From Lachnospiraceae bacterium (lineage in GTDB: Bacteria; Bacillota; Clostridia; Lachnospirales; Lachnospiraceae), in assembly GCA_016283275.1 (NCBI GenBank), contig JAEEMP010000028.1, forward strand, positions 1 to 50,285: DNA of 50,285 nt, written 5' to 3'. The notes beneath the pieces were generated by a model, which saw nothing but the letters and a program-made list of their open reading frames with translations, did no database searches and was not told the origin of the DNA. Position 1 is the stretch's first letter. Each line of letters opens with the position of its first letter. The translations under genes were made by a program, and so were the position numbers. Below, piece after piece: positions 1-9,293 of the stretch.

Positions 1-755
1 ATCATACCGGTATATCTCTCGGATTTTCCGTCGAAAGCCCCTTTACCCATCAATGTATCGCAAACGGGAGCGTCCAAAAGATCCGCAAATTTCTTTACTT
101 CCTTATCCGCACCGCTTATGATCGCGCCGCCTCCGACGTAAATAAAAGGCTTTTTGGCTTTTTTCATGAGTTTAACGGCCGTTTCTATATCTTCATCGGT
201 AAATTTATTGATCTTTTCGATCGGTTCGGGAACTTTCTTTTCATAATTGCATTTAGCGGCGGTAACGTCTTTTGTGACATCCACAAGTACCGGACCCGGA
301 CGACCGCTTTGAGCAATCTTAAATGCTTTTCTTAAGGTATCCGCAAGTTTGGTGACATCTTTTACGATATAGCCGTGCTTTGTAATGGGCATCGTAACGC
401 CTGCGATATCAACTTCCTGGAATGTATCTTTTCCAAGCCACGGAAGAACGACATTGGCCGTAATGGCCACAAGCGGAACGGAGTCCATATATGCGGTAGC
501 AATACCGGTCACAAGATTTGTGGCACCGGGGCCTGAAGTTGCCATACATACTCCGACCTTTCCGGTAGAACGCGCATAACCGTCAGCTGCATGAGAAGCA
601 CCCTGCTCATGACTTGTAAGGATATGTTTTATTTCACTGTGAGCATATAATGCATCATAAACATTGAGTATTGTTCCTCCCGGATATCCGAAGACGGTAT
701 CAACACCCTGTTCTTTTAAACATTCTATGATTATTTCGGAACCTGTAAGCTGCAT
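1..755 (-). CDS. ilvB: Acetolactate synthase large subunit, 5' part only
   Basis: Thiamine-diphosphate enzyme that condenses pyruvate with pyruvate or 2-ketobutyrate, the first common step of branched-chain amino acid synthesis. About 251 N-terminal residues are visible; the rest lies beyond the left edge of the window. The start MQLTGSEIIIECL follows AGGAG about 8 bases upstream, inside the end of ilvD. Family marks are FGYPGG, the SHEQGA motif with the glutamate that activates thiamine diphosphate, SGPGATN and FQEVD. The ATG lies one base after the ilvD stop, so the two are co-transcribed and probably translationally coupled. Identification is by family motifs; a catabolic acetolactate synthase is less likely given the biosynthetic neighbours. 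Confidence 0.93.
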   Translation of the reverse strand, partial: MQLTGSEIIIECLKEQGVDTVFGYPGGTILNVYDALYAHSEIKHILTSHEQGASHAADGYARSTGKVGVCMATSGPGATNLVTGIATAYMDSVPLVAITANVVLPWLGKDTFQEVDIAGVTMPITKHGYIVKDVTKLADTLRKAFKIAQSGRPGPVLVDVTKDVTAAKCNYEKKVPEPIEKINKFTDEDIETAVKLMKKAKKPFIYVGGGAIISGADKEVKKFADLLDAPVCDTLMGKGAFDGKSERYTGM

Positions 756-756
756 C

Positions 757-2433
757 TTATAACTCCTTTCCCGGAACCTTTAATACCGCGCCGGTGGAAG
801 CACTTGTAACAAGTTCTCTGTATCTTAACAGATATCCGGATTTGATATCGGTTTCCTTGGGTACCCAATTCTTCTTTCTTTCATTAAGCTCTTCGTCGGA
901 AACGACAAAGTTGATAGAGTGATTGGGAATATCAATGTTTATGGTATCGCCTTCTTTTACAAAAGCAATGGGGCCGCCAACAGCCGCTTCGGGAGATACA
1001 TGTCCGATGGAAGCACCTCTTGACGCACCTGAGAATCTTCCGTCGGTAATAAGTGCAACACTTGAGCCGAGGCCCATACCCGCTATGGCCGATGTGGGGT
1101 TAAGCATTTCTCTCATACCGGGACCGCCCTTGGGCCCCTCGTATCTTATGACCACAACGTCTCCCGAAACGATCTTTCCGCCTTTAATGGCTTTGATCGC
1201 ATCTTCCTCGCTGTCGAAAACTCTTGCTGGGCCCGAATGTACCATCATTTCGGGAACAACAGCCGATTGCTTTACGACACAGCCGTCGGGAGCGAGATTA
1301 CCTTTAAGAACTGCGATACCGCCTGTCTTAAGATAAGGATTGTCAACGGGTCTTATAACTTCTGTATTTTTGTTGACGGAATTCTTTATATTCTCACCCA
1401 TAGTCTGACCCGTAACGGTCATAACATCAAGGTTAAGAAGGTTCAATTTAGTAAGCTCGTTCATTACGGCGTAAACACCGCCCGCTTCGTTAAGATCTTC
1501 CATATAGGTGGGACCTGCCGGAGCAAGATGACAAAGATTGGGAGTCTTTGATGATAGTTCGTTTGCTATCGTAAGATCGAGCTTGACGCCTGCTTCATGA
1601 GCGATCGCGGGAAGATGCAGCATTGAATTGGTGGAACAGCCCAAAGCCATATCAACGGTAAGTGCGTTCATAAATGCTTTTTCGGTCATGATATCACGCG
1701 GACGGATATCCTTTTCCACAAGCTCCATTATCTTCATGCCGGCATGCTTGGCAAGTCTTATACGTTCCGAATAAACTGCCGGAATGGTACCGTTTCCCTT
1801 AAGTCCCATACCGATCGCTTCGGTAAGACAGTTCATGGAGTTTGCGGTATACATACCCGAACAGGAACCGCAGGTGGGGCAGACATTTTCTTCAAAGTCT
1901 GTAAGCTCATCCAAAGTGATCTTATCTGCGGCATAAGCTCCGACAGCTTCAAACATCGATGAAAGACTTCTCTTTTGACCTTTAACGTGACCTGCGAGCA
2001 TCGGGCCGCCCGATACAAATACCGTAGGGATATTAACTCTTGCCGCGGCCATAAGAAGACCGGGAACATTTTTGTCACAGTTCGGAACCATTACCAGACC
2101 GTCGAACTGATGAGCAATAGCCATACATTCCGTGGAATCACATATGAGATCTCTCGTTACAAGCGAGTATTTCATGCCGATATGACCCATGGCAATACCG
2201 TCGCATACCGCGATCGCGGGAAATACAACAGGTGTGCCGCCTGCCATGGCAACTCCCAATTTGACAGCTTCTACTATCTTATCAAGATTCATATGACCGG
2301 GTACTATCTCGTTGTATGACGAAACGATACCGATCATAGGGCGTTTTCTTTCTTCTTCGGTAAAACCCAAAGCGTTAAACAGACTTCTGTGCGGTGCCTG
2401 CTGGGGACCGCATTTTACATTGTCACTTCTCAT
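757..2433 (-). CDS. ilvD: Dihydroxy-acid dehydratase
   Basis: Iron-sulphur enzyme that dehydrates 2,3-dihydroxy-isovalerate and its methyl homologue to the 2-keto acids in valine and isoleucine synthesis. The 558-residue length is normal. Visible marks are the N-terminal [24 protein letters not shown] (one cluster ligand), [16 protein letters not shown] (further cluster cysteines) and a C-terminal [10 protein letters not shown]. The start follows AGGAGG at good spacing. It is the middle gene of leuB-ilvD-ilvB, 14 bases downstream of leuB and one base upstream of ilvB. No leuA, leuC, leuD or ilvC is in the window, so the pathway genes must be split or lie further left. Confidence 0.97.
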   Translation of the reverse strand: MRSDNVKCGPQQAPHRSLFNALGFTEEERKRPMIGIVSSYNEIVPGHMNLDKIVEAVKLGVAMAGGTPVVFPAIAVCDGIAMGHIGMKYSLVTRDLICDSTECMAIAHQFDGLVMVPNCDKNVPGLLMAAARVNIPTVFVSGGPMLAGHVKGQKRSLSSMFEAVGAYAADKITLDELTDFEENVCPTCGSCSGMYTANSMNCLTEAIGMGLKGNGTIPAVYSERIRLAKHAGMKIMELVEKDIRPRDIMTEKAFMNALTVDMALGCSTNSMLHLPAIAHEAGVKLDLTIANELSSKTPNLCHLAPAGPTYMEDLNEAGGVYAVMNELTKLNLLNLDVMTVTGQTMGENIKNSVNKNTEVIRPVDNPYLKTGGIAVLKGNLAPDGCVVKQSAVVPEMMVHSGPARVFDSEEDAIKAIKGGKIVSGDVVVIRYEGPKGGPGMREMLNPTSAIAGMGLGSSVALITDGRFSGASRGASIGHVSPEAAVGGPIAFVKEGDTINIDIPNHSINFVVSDEELNERKKNWVPKETDIKSGYLLRYRELVTSASTGAVLKVPGKEL

Positions 2434-2447
2434 ATATGTAAATCCTC

Positions 2448-3530
2448 CTAAATATTTTCAACGATCTTTTTGCCCATTTCGGAACATTTAAGTTTCTTTG
2501 TTCCTTCGGTATAAATATCCGATGTTCTGTAGCCTTCTGCAAGGGTTTTGACAACGGATCTTTCTATTGCGTCGGCTTCATCGTTTAAGTCAAAAGAAAA
2601 GCGAAGCATCATCGCTGCGGACAGGATCGTTGCAATGGGATTGGCTATATCCATACCGGCAATATCGGGAGCGGAACCGTGACTGGGCTCGTACAGGCCG
2701 AATTTGGTTTCGTTTAAGGAAGCGCTCGGAAGCATACCGATCGAACCTGTGATCATGCTTGCTTCATCGGAAAGAATATCACCGAACATATTCTCGGTAA
2801 GGATGATATCAAACCGGGCGGGATCTTTTACAAGCTGCATCGCACAGTTATCGACAAGCATGTGCTCAAGTTCGATATCGGGATAATCTTTTGCCACTTC
2901 ATTGACGATTGCTCTCCAGAGTCTTGATGAATCAAGAACATTGGCCTTATCCACGCTTGTGACTTTTTTACGTCTCTTTGAAGCCGCTTCGAATGCCTTT
3001 ATCGCCACACGTCTGATCTCGTTTTCATTGTATGTAAGTGTATCGGTCGCGATCCTTATACCGTTTTCAGTGACCGTTTCTCTTTTTCCGAAATAAAGAC
3101 CTCCGGTTAATTCTCTTACGATTATAAGATCGAATCCGCGATCGCTCGTGTCTTTTTTAAGAACGCAGGCATCGGACAATTCTTTATATAAAAGTGCAGG
3201 TCTTAAATTGGCAAATAATTTGAGTTCTTTTCTTATTTTAAGAAGACCTGCTTCCGGTCTCTTGGACGGCTCGAGTTTATACCAAGGACTTGTATCCGTG
3301 TTTCCGCCTATCGATCCCATTAAAACCGCATCGGCCGACTTTGCGTCGGCTATCGCTTCATCCGTAAGCGGGATCCCGTGTACATCTATGGAAGCACCGC
3401 CCATTAAAATGTCTTTATATATGAATTCATGACCGAATTTTGATGCGACTTTATCAAGAACAAGTTTTGCTTGTGAGACGATTTCGGGTCCTATACCGTC
3501 GCCCGGAATACAGGTAATATTGAATTTCAT
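2448..3530 (-). CDS. leuB: 3-isopropylmalate dehydrogenase
   Basis: Oxidises and decarboxylates 3-isopropylmalate to 2-oxoisocaproate with NAD in leucine synthesis. The protein has 360 residues with the chosen start, a usual length. It begins [17 protein letters not shown] and contains the family motifs [12 protein letters not shown], the lysine-bearing [14 protein letters not shown], and [16 protein letters not shown] with the metal-binding aspartates, then [12 protein letters not shown]. An upstream in-frame start would add 18 unrelated residues. I chose the ATG at 3530 because GAGGAG lies about six bases before it and the protein then begins exactly at the conserved strand. It is first in the leuB-ilvD-ilvB operon. 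Confidence 0.96.
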   Translation of the reverse strand: MKFNITCIPGDGIGPEIVSQAKLVLDKVASKFGHEFIYKDILMGGASIDVHGIPLTDEAIADAKSADAVLMGSIGGNTDTSPWYKLEPSKRPEAGLLKIRKELKLFANLRPALLYKELSDACVLKKDTSDRGFDLIIVRELTGGLYFGKRETVTENGIRIATDTLTYNENEIRRVAIKAFEAASKRRKKVTSVDKANVLDSSRLWRAIVNEVAKDYPDIELEHMLVDNCAMQLVKDPARFDIILTENMFGDILSDEASMITGSIGMLPSASLNETKFGLYEPSHGSAPDIAGMDIANPIATILSAAMMLRFSFDLNDEADAIERSVVKTLAEGYRTSDIYTEGTKKLKCSEMGKKIVENI

Positions 3531-3587
3531 TTCTCTCTCCTCGTTATGCATATAATATAAATGCATTTGTTTATAAAAATTCACTTT

Positions 3588-3616
3588 ATCTTATCTTATA
3601 TAAACCCAAATTTCAA
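3588..3616 (-). promoter_or_regulatory. Probable promoter of leuB-ilvD-ilvB
   Basis: On the minus strand TTGAAA is followed after 17 bases by TAAGAT, about 58 bases upstream of the leuB ATG. It lies between the yajC terminator and leuB, so the operon appears to have its own promoter. The leader is too short for a T-box and no leader peptide or attenuator hairpin is visible. Confidence 0.45.
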
Positions 3617-3640
3617 TAGACTATTGATATTCACGATAAT

Positions 3641-3672
3641 AAAAAAGAGGAAGGACAAATAAGTCCTTCCTC
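3641..3672 (-). terminator. Rho-independent terminator after yajC
   Basis: A perfect 10-bp stem (3647-3656 with 3663-3672) and a six-base loop are followed on the minus strand by TTTTTTATTA. It lies 15 bases past the yajC stop and separates yajC from leuB. Confidence 0.92.
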
Positions 3673-3686
3673 GAAGCTTCGCATTA

Positions 3687-4004
3687 TTATTCAGCCTTCT
3701 CAACCTGAGCGATAGCACTCTTCTGCATGGGAATACGACAGTTCTTATTGTTTCCGAACTCGATGATCACCGTATCGTCGGTAATATCGATAACCGTACC
3801 GTAAAATCCCGAAGAAGTTAAAACGGCATCGCCAACCTCAAGATTTGAAAGCATTGCCTGCGTTCTTTTCTGCTCTTTCTTCTGGGGCTTGATGATCATA
3901 AAGTAAAAGAACAAACCTAAAATAGCAAAAGAAATAAGCATACTTATAAGTGAAGCTGTCGAACTGCCCTGAGCCGCAGCATCAAGAATTGCATTTGTAT
4001 ACAT
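3687..4004 (-). CDS. yajC: Preprotein translocase accessory subunit YajC
   Basis: Small single-pass membrane protein of the Sec-DF-YajC complex. The 105-residue protein has a short polar N terminus, one hydrophobic segment at about residues 19-41 (ISMLISFAILGLFFYFMII), the family signature IKPQKKEQKRTQ, and a cytoplasmic beta-rich domain with VGDAVLTSSGFYGTV. The ATG follows GGAGG. It lies downstream of tgt, a very common arrangement in bacteria, and ends in a strong terminator. secD and secF are not adjacent. Confidence 0.95.
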   Translation of the reverse strand: MYTNAILDAAAQGSSTASLISMLISFAILGLFFYFMIIKPQKKEQKRTQAMLSNLEVGDAVLTSSGFYGTVIDITDDTVIIEFGNNKNCRIPMQKSAIAQVEKAE

Positions 4005-4091
4005 GGTCTTTCCTCCGAAAAATAATCTGCCTTGTCATAATAACCGAGAAACGGAAATTGTGCAATAAAATTTGAGCAATTTATAGAATTT

Positions 4092-5228
4092 TTACTCATC
4101 GGCACCTTCAGCCATCGAATCGAGTTTATGCTTTTTGTATCCCGCAAAATTGCCTTCATCGAGAGCATTTCTGATCTCTGTCATCATCGTATTGTAAAAA
4201 TACAGATTGTGTAACACGCAAAGTCTCATTCCGAGCATTTCCTTTGCTTTTAACAAATGTCTTATGTATGCCCGTGAATACATCGAACATGCGGGACATT
4301 TGCATCCTTCTTCTATCGGACGCATATCCGCTTCATATTTTTGATTAAAAAGATTAAGCTTTCCGTGATTTGTGTATACATGTCCGTGGCGGCCGTTTCT
4401 TGAAGGATACACACAGTCAAAGAAATCTATTCCCCTTTCAACCCCTTCAAGTATATTGGCCGGGGTGCCGACACCCATAAGATATGTGGGCTTATCCTGC
4501 GGCAGATAAGGAACCGTTTCTTCAAGGATATGATACATTTCTTCGTGAGTCTCTCCTACTGCGAGCCCGCCAACAGCATATCCGTCAAGTTCCATCTCCG
4601 ATATTCTCTTTGCGTGATCTATCCTGATATTCGCAAAAATCGCACCCTGATTGATGCCGAACAATAACTGCTCTTTGTTTACTGTATCGGGGAGGCTGTT
4701 TAACCTGTTCATCTCAGCCTTACATCTTTCAAGCCACCTTGTGGTACGCGCAACGGATTCTTCGACATATTTCCTCTCGGCGACCGAAGAAGGGCATTCA
4801 TCAAAAGCCATTGCGATCGTGGAACCCAAATTTGACTGTATCTTCATACTTTCTTCGGGTCCCATAAAGATGATCCTTCCGTCGATGTGAGAATGGAAAG
4901 TTACACCTTCTTCTTTGATCTTTCGAAGGCCTGCGAGCGAAAAAACCTGAAATCCGCCCGAATCCGTGAGGATCGGTCTGTCCCAGTTCATGAACTTATG
5001 AAGTCCGCCGAGTTTTTTTATGAGCTCGTCTCCCGGACGCACATGAAGGTGATATGTATTTGAAAGTTCTACCTGCGTACCAATGTCATAAAGATCTTTT
5101 GTGGCTACGGCGCCTTTGATGGCGGCCACTGTTCCCACGTTCATAAAAACGGGGGTCTGTATGGTTCCGTGAACCGTAGTCATCTCGGCTCTCTTTGCCC
5201 GGCCTTCTGTTTTTAATATTTTATACAT
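4092..5228 (-). CDS. tgt: tRNA-guanine(34) transglycosylase
   Basis: Swaps guanine 34 of GUN-anticodon tRNAs for a queuine precursor. The 378-residue length is normal. Marks are LTDSGGFQVFSL with the substrate-binding aspartate, GGLAVGE, the nucleophile segment FFDCVYPSRNGRHG, and the zinc site CKCPACSMYSRAYIRH. AGAGG precedes the ATG. It is followed by yajC after 87 bases with no terminator between them, so the two probably share a transcript. The VanY-family gene upstream ends in its own terminator. Confidence 0.97.
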   Translation of the reverse strand: MYKILKTEGRAKRAEMTTVHGTIQTPVFMNVGTVAAIKGAVATKDLYDIGTQVELSNTYHLHVRPGDELIKKLGGLHKFMNWDRPILTDSGGFQVFSLAGLRKIKEEGVTFHSHIDGRIIFMGPEESMKIQSNLGSTIAMAFDECPSSVAERKYVEESVARTTRWLERCKAEMNRLNSLPDTVNKEQLLFGINQGAIFANIRIDHAKRISEMELDGYAVGGLAVGETHEEMYHILEETVPYLPQDKPTYLMGVGTPANILEGVERGIDFFDCVYPSRNGRHGHVYTNHGKLNLFNQKYEADMRPIEEGCKCPACSMYSRAYIRHLLKAKEMLGMRLCVLHNLYFYNTMMTEIRNALDEGNFAGYKKHKLDSMAEGADE

Positions 5229-5250
5229 TTTTACCTCTGTTTTTTGATCT

Positions 5251-5284
5251 AAAGAAAAAAACGACCGATAAAACTATCGGCCGT
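5251..5284 (-). terminator. Terminator after the VanY-type carboxypeptidase gene
   Basis: A 10-bp stem (5261-5270 with 5275-5284, one G-T pair) with loop AAAC on the plus strand is followed on the minus strand by a run of about seven T. It ends the carboxypeptidase transcript just before tgt. Confidence 0.88.
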
Positions 5285-5291
5285 TGATGGA

Positions 5292-6335
5292 TCACTGTAA
5301 ATCTTCCAAAAATTCTTCAAGTGTCAAGCCGTTATCCATGATATAGGTAGCTGCTTCAACACCGACATATCTGAAATGCCATGGCTCATATTCAATACTC
5401 GTGATATATTCCTTGCCGCGAGGATATCTTAAAATAAAGCCGTATTCCTTGCCGTGTTCTTTGAGCCATTTCCCTGCTTTTGTATCACCGAATTCATAAT
5501 CCAGAGTGGAATGTGAAGCGGTGACGATATCGAAAGCCATTCCGATCTGATGCTCACTTGCACCGGGAACGGTTACCTTCTGGCTTGTGAGTTTGTATGC
5601 TTCAAGGTAAGAATAACCTTTTCCCATATAAAGATCGATCTTTCTGTTGAACAATCTCGTCTGAAGAGCATAATCCCTGTAAGGAGAACATACCATAAGA
5701 TTTATGCCGTCATCCATAGCCGCTTTAAGCATTGTGGTAAGAGGTTCCAGTACTCTTTCATCACATTTCATGGATCCCGTGATCGTGGCAAGAGGAACTT
5801 CGTAACCGTCGGGAACCGGATGAGTCTTATTTACAAGGATAAGATTCCAGGCATCTTTATCAAAACCGCTTTCCCCGGTATAGTATGTGGCTGTGTTGAT
5901 ATCTGCCATTTCAAGAAAATCGTCAAGGGTATATTTTTCAACATTATCGGTCTTGGAAAGGTCCGAATCGTCGACCTCATCCATAAGCGAAAGGTCTTCG
6001 ATCCATTCTACATTATCAAGATTCTTGTCGGTCTCTTCGTCAAGAACGTTCGTTGAAGCTTCTGTGTTTTTAACCGTGGAATTTTCCTGAGAAGAAAGAT
6101 AGATCTCATTATCGTCCGAATTTTCCGGAAAACTGAAACTTGAACCCATCAGGAAAAAAATGAGCGCCAAAACAACGGAAATATATCTTTTCCCGTGTCT
6201 ATAGAAATAGCGTCCTATAAAATAAGCCCCTACAAGAATTGCGGAATAAAGATACATCACCGGAGTTAAAAATCTATGCTTTTTTGAAATCCTGGCAGCC
6301 TTTTGGACCACTCTTTCATTAAACGTGCTGTACAA
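5292..6335 (-). CDS. Membrane-anchored D-alanyl-D-alanine carboxypeptidase, VanY/DacB family
   Basis: Zinc peptidase expected to trim the terminal D-alanine of peptidoglycan stem peptides outside the cell. The N terminus has two hydrophobic segments (about residues 24-42 and 51-69), then an acidic low-complexity linker, then the M15B domain. That domain shows CSPYRDYALQTRLF, the zinc motif SEHQIGMAFDIV (His and Asp ligands) and EPWHFRYVG (third ligand, catalytic Glu). The start is TTG with GGGGAG eight bases upstream. The first internal ATG has no comparable ribosome binding site and would cut into the membrane region. Monocistronic, with its own terminator. A vancomycin-resistance role is not suggested by the context. 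Confidence 0.9.
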   Translation of the reverse strand: MYSTFNERVVQKAARISKKHRFLTPVMYLYSAILVGAYFIGRYFYRHGKRYISVVLALIFFLMGSSFSFPENSDDNEIYLSSQENSTVKNTEASTNVLDEETDKNLDNVEWIEDLSLMDEVDDSDLSKTDNVEKYTLDDFLEMADINTATYYTGESGFDKDAWNLILVNKTHPVPDGYEVPLATITGSMKCDERVLEPLTTMLKAAMDDGINLMVCSPYRDYALQTRLFNRKIDLYMGKGYSYLEAYKLTSQKVTVPGASEHQIGMAFDIVTASHSTLDYEFGDTKAGKWLKEHGKEYGFILRYPRGKEYITSIEYEPWHFRYVGVEAATYIMDNGLTLEEFLEDLQ

Positions 6336-6422
6336 CTTTTATTCTCCCCGGATCAATTAAATCCATATATATATTATCACAATCTTAATCCAAGTAAAGG
6401 TAATATTGCTTAAATCCGACAA

Positions 6423-7490
6423 TTATTTTTTGTCGGGATTTGAAGGCGTGATCTTGTGGAAAATAACACAATTCGGCTTCTCTATCTTCATCTCGGGACC
6501 GTTCATTATAATGGTTTTGTTTTCCATATCGACATTGAAAAATGTAAGGGTATCCGATTCGTTGTTACATGATACAAGGAACTTGTTTCCAGGGAATAAT
6601 GCGGCATCTTTCGGGTAATCTCCCGATATGGGAAGGCATAATATCTTTTCAAGCGTTCCGTCGGAAAGTACTTTAAATAAGGCAACGGAATTGTCGCCCG
6701 CATTTGAAGATGTGATATATTTAAAATCTTCCGAGATACTTAATGCACTGGCAGCCGTTGAACTGGTGCGGTAATCGTTTGCGGTCGAGATCGTCTGTAT
6801 CTTTTCAAAAACGGGATTGCCGGGTCCGATTTCCTTATATGTATATACATCGATATAACATTTAAGTTCATGTACTATATAAAGGATCTTGCCGTCTTTC
6901 GAAAACTTTATGTGTCTCGGTGAAGATTCCTGTTCACTTCTTATTATATCCGCAAGTTTAAGCTTACCTGTTTTATGATCGAGTGAGTAGACGTTAACAT
7001 GATCCATACCCATATCTGCGGCAAGGAGGTATTTATCGTCTCTTGTCATCTTTACACAACCCACATGAGGATGGAAATTTCGTTCTGCGACCGATCCCAT
7101 ACCTTTTAAATATATCTCATCGGATATGTCTCCGACACTGCCGTCCTTATTGAGCTTAAGCACCGTGATCTTTCCGTCATGATAACCTGCCACAAACAAA
7201 AACTTATCGTCGTAGGATGTGGAAAGATAGCATCCTCTCATGCCGTTTATCGATTGCATATTTAATGATTTCAAAAGTCCGTCATCCTTAACCTTATACG
7301 ATTCGACTCCGGAATCGGTTATGGAATAAAGAAACTGCTGATTGTGGGATATCGTCACATAGGATGAATTGGAAACCTTAACGCGATCTTTTTCGATAAA
7401 TCTTCCCTTTTTAAGGTCTACATCATATACAGAAATTCCATACTGATTGTCCTGTGTGTAGCATGAAACGTAAGCCACATATTTATTCAT
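6423..7490 (-). CDS. Lactonase-family seven-bladed beta-propeller protein
   Basis: A 355-residue protein of the 6-phosphogluconolactonase-like propeller family (YkgB/Pgl type). Repeated blade motifs are visible, such as VTISHNQQFLYSI, SPRHIKFSKDGKILYIVHE and ALSISEDFKYITSSNAG, with FHPHVGC in the position of the family's conserved histidine segment. It has no signal peptide, so it is probably cytoplasmic. GGGAGG precedes the ATG. It is transcribed divergently from the XRE-cupin/pot operon and may share its control region. True 6-phosphogluconolactonase activity is not shown by the sequence; propellers of this family vary in substrate. Confidence 0.8.
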   Translation of the reverse strand: MNKYVAYVSCYTQDNQYGISVYDVDLKKGRFIEKDRVKVSNSSYVTISHNQQFLYSITDSGVESYKVKDDGLLKSLNMQSINGMRGCYLSTSYDDKFLFVAGYHDGKITVLKLNKDGSVGDISDEIYLKGMGSVAERNFHPHVGCVKMTRDDKYLLAADMGMDHVNVYSLDHKTGKLKLADIIRSEQESSPRHIKFSKDGKILYIVHELKCYIDVYTYKEIGPGNPVFEKIQTISTANDYRTSSTAASALSISEDFKYITSSNAGDNSVALFKVLSDGTLEKILCLPISGDYPKDAALFPGNKFLVSCNNESDTLTFFNVDMENKTIIMNGPEMKIEKPNCVIFHKITPSNPDKK

Positions 7491-7522
7491 AAGTCGAGAC
7501 CTCCCGATGCTTTGATTTTGCT

Positions 7523-7532
7523 TGTTTAAACA
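7523..7532. promoter_or_regulatory. Candidate operator palindrome TGTTTAAACA
   Basis: A perfect 10-bp palindrome at the predicted start of the lactonase transcript. Copies of its half-site (GTTTA or TAAAC) recur at 7610-7614, 7622-7626 and 7632-7636, in the untranslated leader of the divergent XRE-cupin gene. Assignment to the XRE regulator is inference. Confidence 0.35.
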
Positions 7533-7533
7533 T

Positions 7534-7562
7534 AATATATCATAATTTTTATATTTTGTTAA
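7534..7562 (-). promoter_or_regulatory. Probable promoter of the lactonase-like gene
   Basis: On the minus strand TTAACA is followed after 17 bases by TATATT. The predicted transcription start falls in the palindrome at 7523-7532, so a regulator bound there would block initiation. Confidence 0.4.
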
Positions 7563-7569
7563 AAAAGAA

Positions 7570-7597
7570 TTGACATCATAATGCTATATTGTATAAT
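7570..7597 (+). promoter_or_regulatory. Promoter of the XRE-cupin/potABCD operon
   Basis: TTGACA, a 16-base spacer and TATAAT give a near-consensus vegetative promoter. The start is about 50 bases upstream of the regulator ATG. Inverted GTTTA/TAAAC half-sites at 7610-7636 lie just downstream in the leader. Confidence 0.75.
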
Positions 7598-7655
7598 TAC
7601 ATTCAGCGTGTTTAGTTTTATTAAACTTTTTGTTTAGAATAATAAGGATTTTAAA

Positions 7656-8195
7656 ATGAACATTGGGCAGAAAATCAAAGAACTGAGGGTGCAGCTCGGG
7701 CTCACGCAGGAAGATCTTGCCGACAGGAGCGAATTGAGCAAAGGTTTTATATCCCAGGTGGAAAGAAACCTTACATCTCCCTCCATATCGACGCTTACCG
7801 ACATACTTGTTTCTCTGGGCACGGATCTTTCGGATTTCTTTTACGAAGACAAACCCGAAGAAAAGATAGTATTCAAAGCATCCGATTATTTTGAGAAAAA
7901 AGACGAAGAACTGAATAACAGGATCGAATGGATAATCCCGAACGCACAGAAGAACGAAATGGAGCCGATAAGGCTTACTCTCGGAAGTAACGGTATGACT
8001 TATCCGGATAATCCGCATGAAGGCGAAGAATTCGGTTATGTTCTTTCGGGTCATATAAAAATACATATCGGAAAGAAAATATATAAAGCCAAAAGCGGCG
8101 AGTCCTTCTACTTTAAACCGCAAAGCACGCATTATATCGAGGCCGGCAAGACAGGCGCTTCGATAATCTGGGTTTCAAGTCCGCCCAGCTTTTAA
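7656..8195 (+). CDS. XRE-family transcriptional regulator with C-terminal cupin domain
   Basis: A 179-residue regulator. Residues 1-62 form a helix-turn-helix of the XRE type (IKELRVQLGLTQEDLADRSELSKGFISQVER). Residues about 105-175 form a cupin barrel with the motif HEGEEFGYVLSGHI and the later FKPQSTHYIEAG. This architecture is that of PuuR and other polyamine- or small-metabolite-sensing repressors. It is the first gene before potABCD, 21 bases upstream of potA, so it most likely controls polyamine uptake and its own synthesis. The effector (putrescine, spermidine or other) cannot be read from the sequence. Confidence 0.9.
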   Translation: MNIGQKIKELRVQLGLTQEDLADRSELSKGFISQVERNLTSPSISTLTDILVSLGTDLSDFFYEDKPEEKIVFKASDYFEKKDEELNNRIEWIIPNAQKNEMEPIRLTLGSNGMTYPDNPHEGEEFGYVLSGHIKIHIGKKIYKAKSGESFYFKPQSTHYIEAGKTGASIIWVSSPPSF

Positions 8196-8216
8196 TAAAA
8201 AATATGGAGGATCGAT

Positions 8217-9293
8217 ATGAGTTCCGAACTTATATATCTTAAAAACATCACAAAATCATTTGACGGACAGACCGTTTTGGACGATCTGACCCTTTATATA
8301 AAGGAAAACGAATTTTTAACACTGCTCGGTCCGAGCGGCTGCGGTAAAACAACGACATTAAGGATCATCGGCGGATTTGAAGAGCCCGATAAAGGTGTCG
8401 TTCTTTTCGATGGAAAAGACATTACCGCTCTTCCTCCAAACAAAAGACAGCTTAACACCGTTTTTCAGAAATATGCTCTTTTTACGCATATGACTATTGC
8501 CGAAAATATTGCTTTCGGTTTAAAGATCAAAGGAAAAACAAAATCCTATATAGACGATAAGATCAAGTATGCCTTAAAACTTGTAAACCTTGACGGATAT
8601 GAAAATCGTATGCCCTCAACTCTTTCGGGCGGTCAGCAGCAGAGGATCGCTATAGCGAGAGCTATAGTAAACGAACCCAAGGTTCTTCTTCTTGACGAGC
8701 CCCTCGGAGCTTTGGATCTTAAATTGAGACAGGACATGCAATACGAACTTATCAGGCTTAAGAATGAGCTTGGCATTACTTTTGTATATGTGACCCACGA
8801 TCAGGAAGAAGCCCTTACAATGTCCGATACCATTGTGGTCATGAATCAGGGTTATATCCAGCAGATAGGTTCGCCCGAAAAGATATACAACGAGCCTGAG
8901 AATGCTTTTGTTGCCGATTTCATCGGTGATTCGAATATAGTTGACGGTCTTATGATCCAGGATGAACTTGTGGAAATATTCGGTACAAGATTTGCCTGTG
9001 TTGATAAGGGATTCGGAAACAATAAGCCCGTGGATGTTGTCATAAGGCCCGAGGACGTCGAACTTGTGGATCCTGATAAGGGCCAGCTTACGGGAACCGT
9101 TACACACCTTATTTTCAAAGGCGTGCATTATGAGATGGAAGTAACCACTCCCAACGGCTATGAATGGCTTGTACATTCAACAACCTGTTTCCCTGTCGGT
9201 ATCGAGGTCGGCATAACGGTAAAACCTTTCAATATCCAGATCATGAATAAACCCGCATCCGAAGATGAGGAGGCAGTTCATGTCGAAGAATAA
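8217..9293 (+). CDS. potA: Spermidine/putrescine ABC transporter, ATP-binding protein
   Basis: Cytoplasmic ATPase that drives polyamine import through PotB-PotC. The 358 residues contain Walker [10 protein letters not shown] (38-46), the Q-loop before [17 protein letters not shown], signature LSGGQQQR, Walker [13 protein letters not shown] and switch histidine VTHD. A C-terminal TOBE-type regulatory domain follows, from about residue 240. TGGAGG lies six bases before the ATG. The stop overlaps potB by 14 bases. Family motifs alone would allow other TOBE importers, but the linked permeases and PotD-like binding protein support polyamines. Confidence 0.95.
   Translation: MSSELIYLKNITKSFDGQTVLDDLTLYIKENEFLTLLGPSGCGKTTTLRIIGGFEEPDKGVVLFDGKDITALPPNKRQLNTVFQKYALFTHMTIAENIAFGLKIKGKTKSYIDDKIKYALKLVNLDGYENRMPSTLSGGQQQRIAIARAIVNEPKVLLLDEPLGALDLKLRQDMQYELIRLKNELGITFVYVTHDQEEALTMSDTIVVMNQGYIQQIGSPEKIYNEPENAFVADFIGDSNIVDGLMIQDELVEIFGTRFACVDKGFGNNKPVDVVIRPEDVELVDPDKGQLTGTVTHLIFKGVHYEMEVTTPNGYEWLVHSTTCFPVGIEVGITVKPFNIQIMNKPASEDEEAVHVEE

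Noticed and set aside
5550-6056. A 168-residue plus-strand open frame opposite the VanY-type gene
   Set aside because: It overlaps the conserved peptidase domain and has no start signal; a shadow.
6413-6440. Hairpin at the end of the lactonase-like gene as a terminator
   Set aside because: The stem can form with one bulge but no T-run follows on the minus strand, so termination is not supported.
7584-8132. A 182-residue minus-strand open frame opposite the XRE-cupin gene
   Set aside because: The plus-strand regulator has a clear domain structure and promoter; the minus frame has none.
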